Positions 60,372-60,476 of a stretch of 60,476 nt of DNA are shown in pieces. A program made the translations under genes and the position numbers. The notes under the pieces were generated by a model. That model made no database searches. It was given only the letters and a program-made list of their open reading frames with translations, and was not told where the DNA came from. Each line of letters begins with the position of its first letter. Within the stretch, counting starts at the first letter, position 1. Source of the DNA: Actinomycetota bacterium (GTDB lineage: Bacteria > Actinomycetota > Thermoleophilia > Gaiellales > F1-60-MAGs149); NCBI GenBank assembly GCA_016870485.1, contig VGBM01000009.1, positions 1-60,476 on the forward strand, given 5' to 3'.

Positions 60372-60476
60372 CTAGTCCCCGTGCACCAGGTCCGCCGCCT
60401 CGCGCTCGAGGTCGCCCTCGTGGATATAGCGCTCGCGCGGGTCGAACAGCTCGCGGCCGGCGAGGTAGCCCCCGTA
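60372..60476 (-). CDS. Partial gene at window edge, C-terminal end
   Basis: The last 34 residues of a protein that begins outside the window; the tail reads GRELFDPRERYIHEGDLERE and ends at a TAG. I do not recognise it. It precedes the 52-residue ORF and monooxygenase on the same strand. Confidence 0.6.
   Translation of the reverse strand, partial: YGGYLAGRELFDPRERYIHEGDLEREAADLVHGD

Noticed and set aside
1..60476. tRNA, rRNA, prophage or insertion-sequence genes
   Set aside because: None was recognised by eye on either strand; a tool search could still find a small RNA.

Overview
The window is about 60 kb of very GC-rich, gene-dense bacterial DNA with many GTG starts, 1-8 nt gene overlaps and no gap above 300 bases. 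The gene content (F420-type luciferase-like oxidoreductase, class III CoA transferases, two hyuAB pairs, a maltokinase-type kinase, Tat lipoprotein binding proteins) fits a high-GC actinomycete, possibly class Thermoleophilia. That placement is inference. No rRNA, tRNA, CRISPR, phage or transposase gene was seen, and no recognisable transcription factor gene apart from the antitoxin VapB.

Layout, left half. 1-2336 holds two tandem YtcJ-type amidohydrolases, the first cut by the window edge. 2338-2972 (-) is a VapBC toxin-antitoxin pair. 3075-5560 (-) is a methyltransferase / DUF3891 / BKACE operon. 5630-6826 is an orphan polyamine-type binding protein. 6954-14703 (+) runs thioesterase, acyl-CoA dehydrogenase, CoA transferase, hyuA, hyuB and an N-carbamoylsarcosine amidase-like hydrolase. 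14700-19330 carries a CitE-like lyase, an MFS transporter, a medium-chain dehydrogenase and an MmgE/PrpD protein. 19412-23885 (-) is a complete polyamine-type ABC transporter, divergent from a dihydroorotase-like protein that has lost metal ligands (24127-25377).

Middle. 25374-27961 (-) encodes an HMG-CoA lyase-like enzyme, a 3-hydroxyisobutyrate dehydrogenase-like enzyme and an SDR. 28015-31501 (-) is a coupled glycosyltransferase / sugar kinase / SIS isomerase operon with its own promoter. 31551-35433 (-) is a second polyamine-type ABC transporter. 35573-37091 is a frameshifted GMC oxidoreductase, followed by an M20 carbamoylase-type amidase. 38411-41860 has an LLM oxidoreductase, an alpha/beta hydrolase and two SDRs. 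41868-44500 (-) has three envelope proteins of unknown role.

Right part. 44578-45975 (-) is a dihydropyrimidinase/hydantoinase with all metal ligands, divergent from an EamA exporter and a flavin reductase-like protein. 47663-55539 (-) is a coupled operon: EamA, amidase, cupin, hydantoin racemase, hyuA, hyuB and a UbiA prenyltransferase. 55630-57470 (-) has an NTF2-like protein, a CobW GTPase and a small CxxC protein, divergent from a PuuE/cyclic-imidase-like deacetylase (57553-58434). A Baeyer-Villiger-type monooxygenase, a small ORF and a partial gene close the window.

The common theme is import and opening of cyclic or substituted amides: hydantoinases of three unrelated folds, a racemase, carbamoylase-type hydrolases and polyamine-type uptake systems. 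CoA-linked enzymes (BKACE, HMGL, CitE, ACAD, CoA transferase) could process the carbon skeletons. I read it as a catabolic island for ureide or cyclic-imide nitrogen compounds. The actual substrates cannot be read from sequence.
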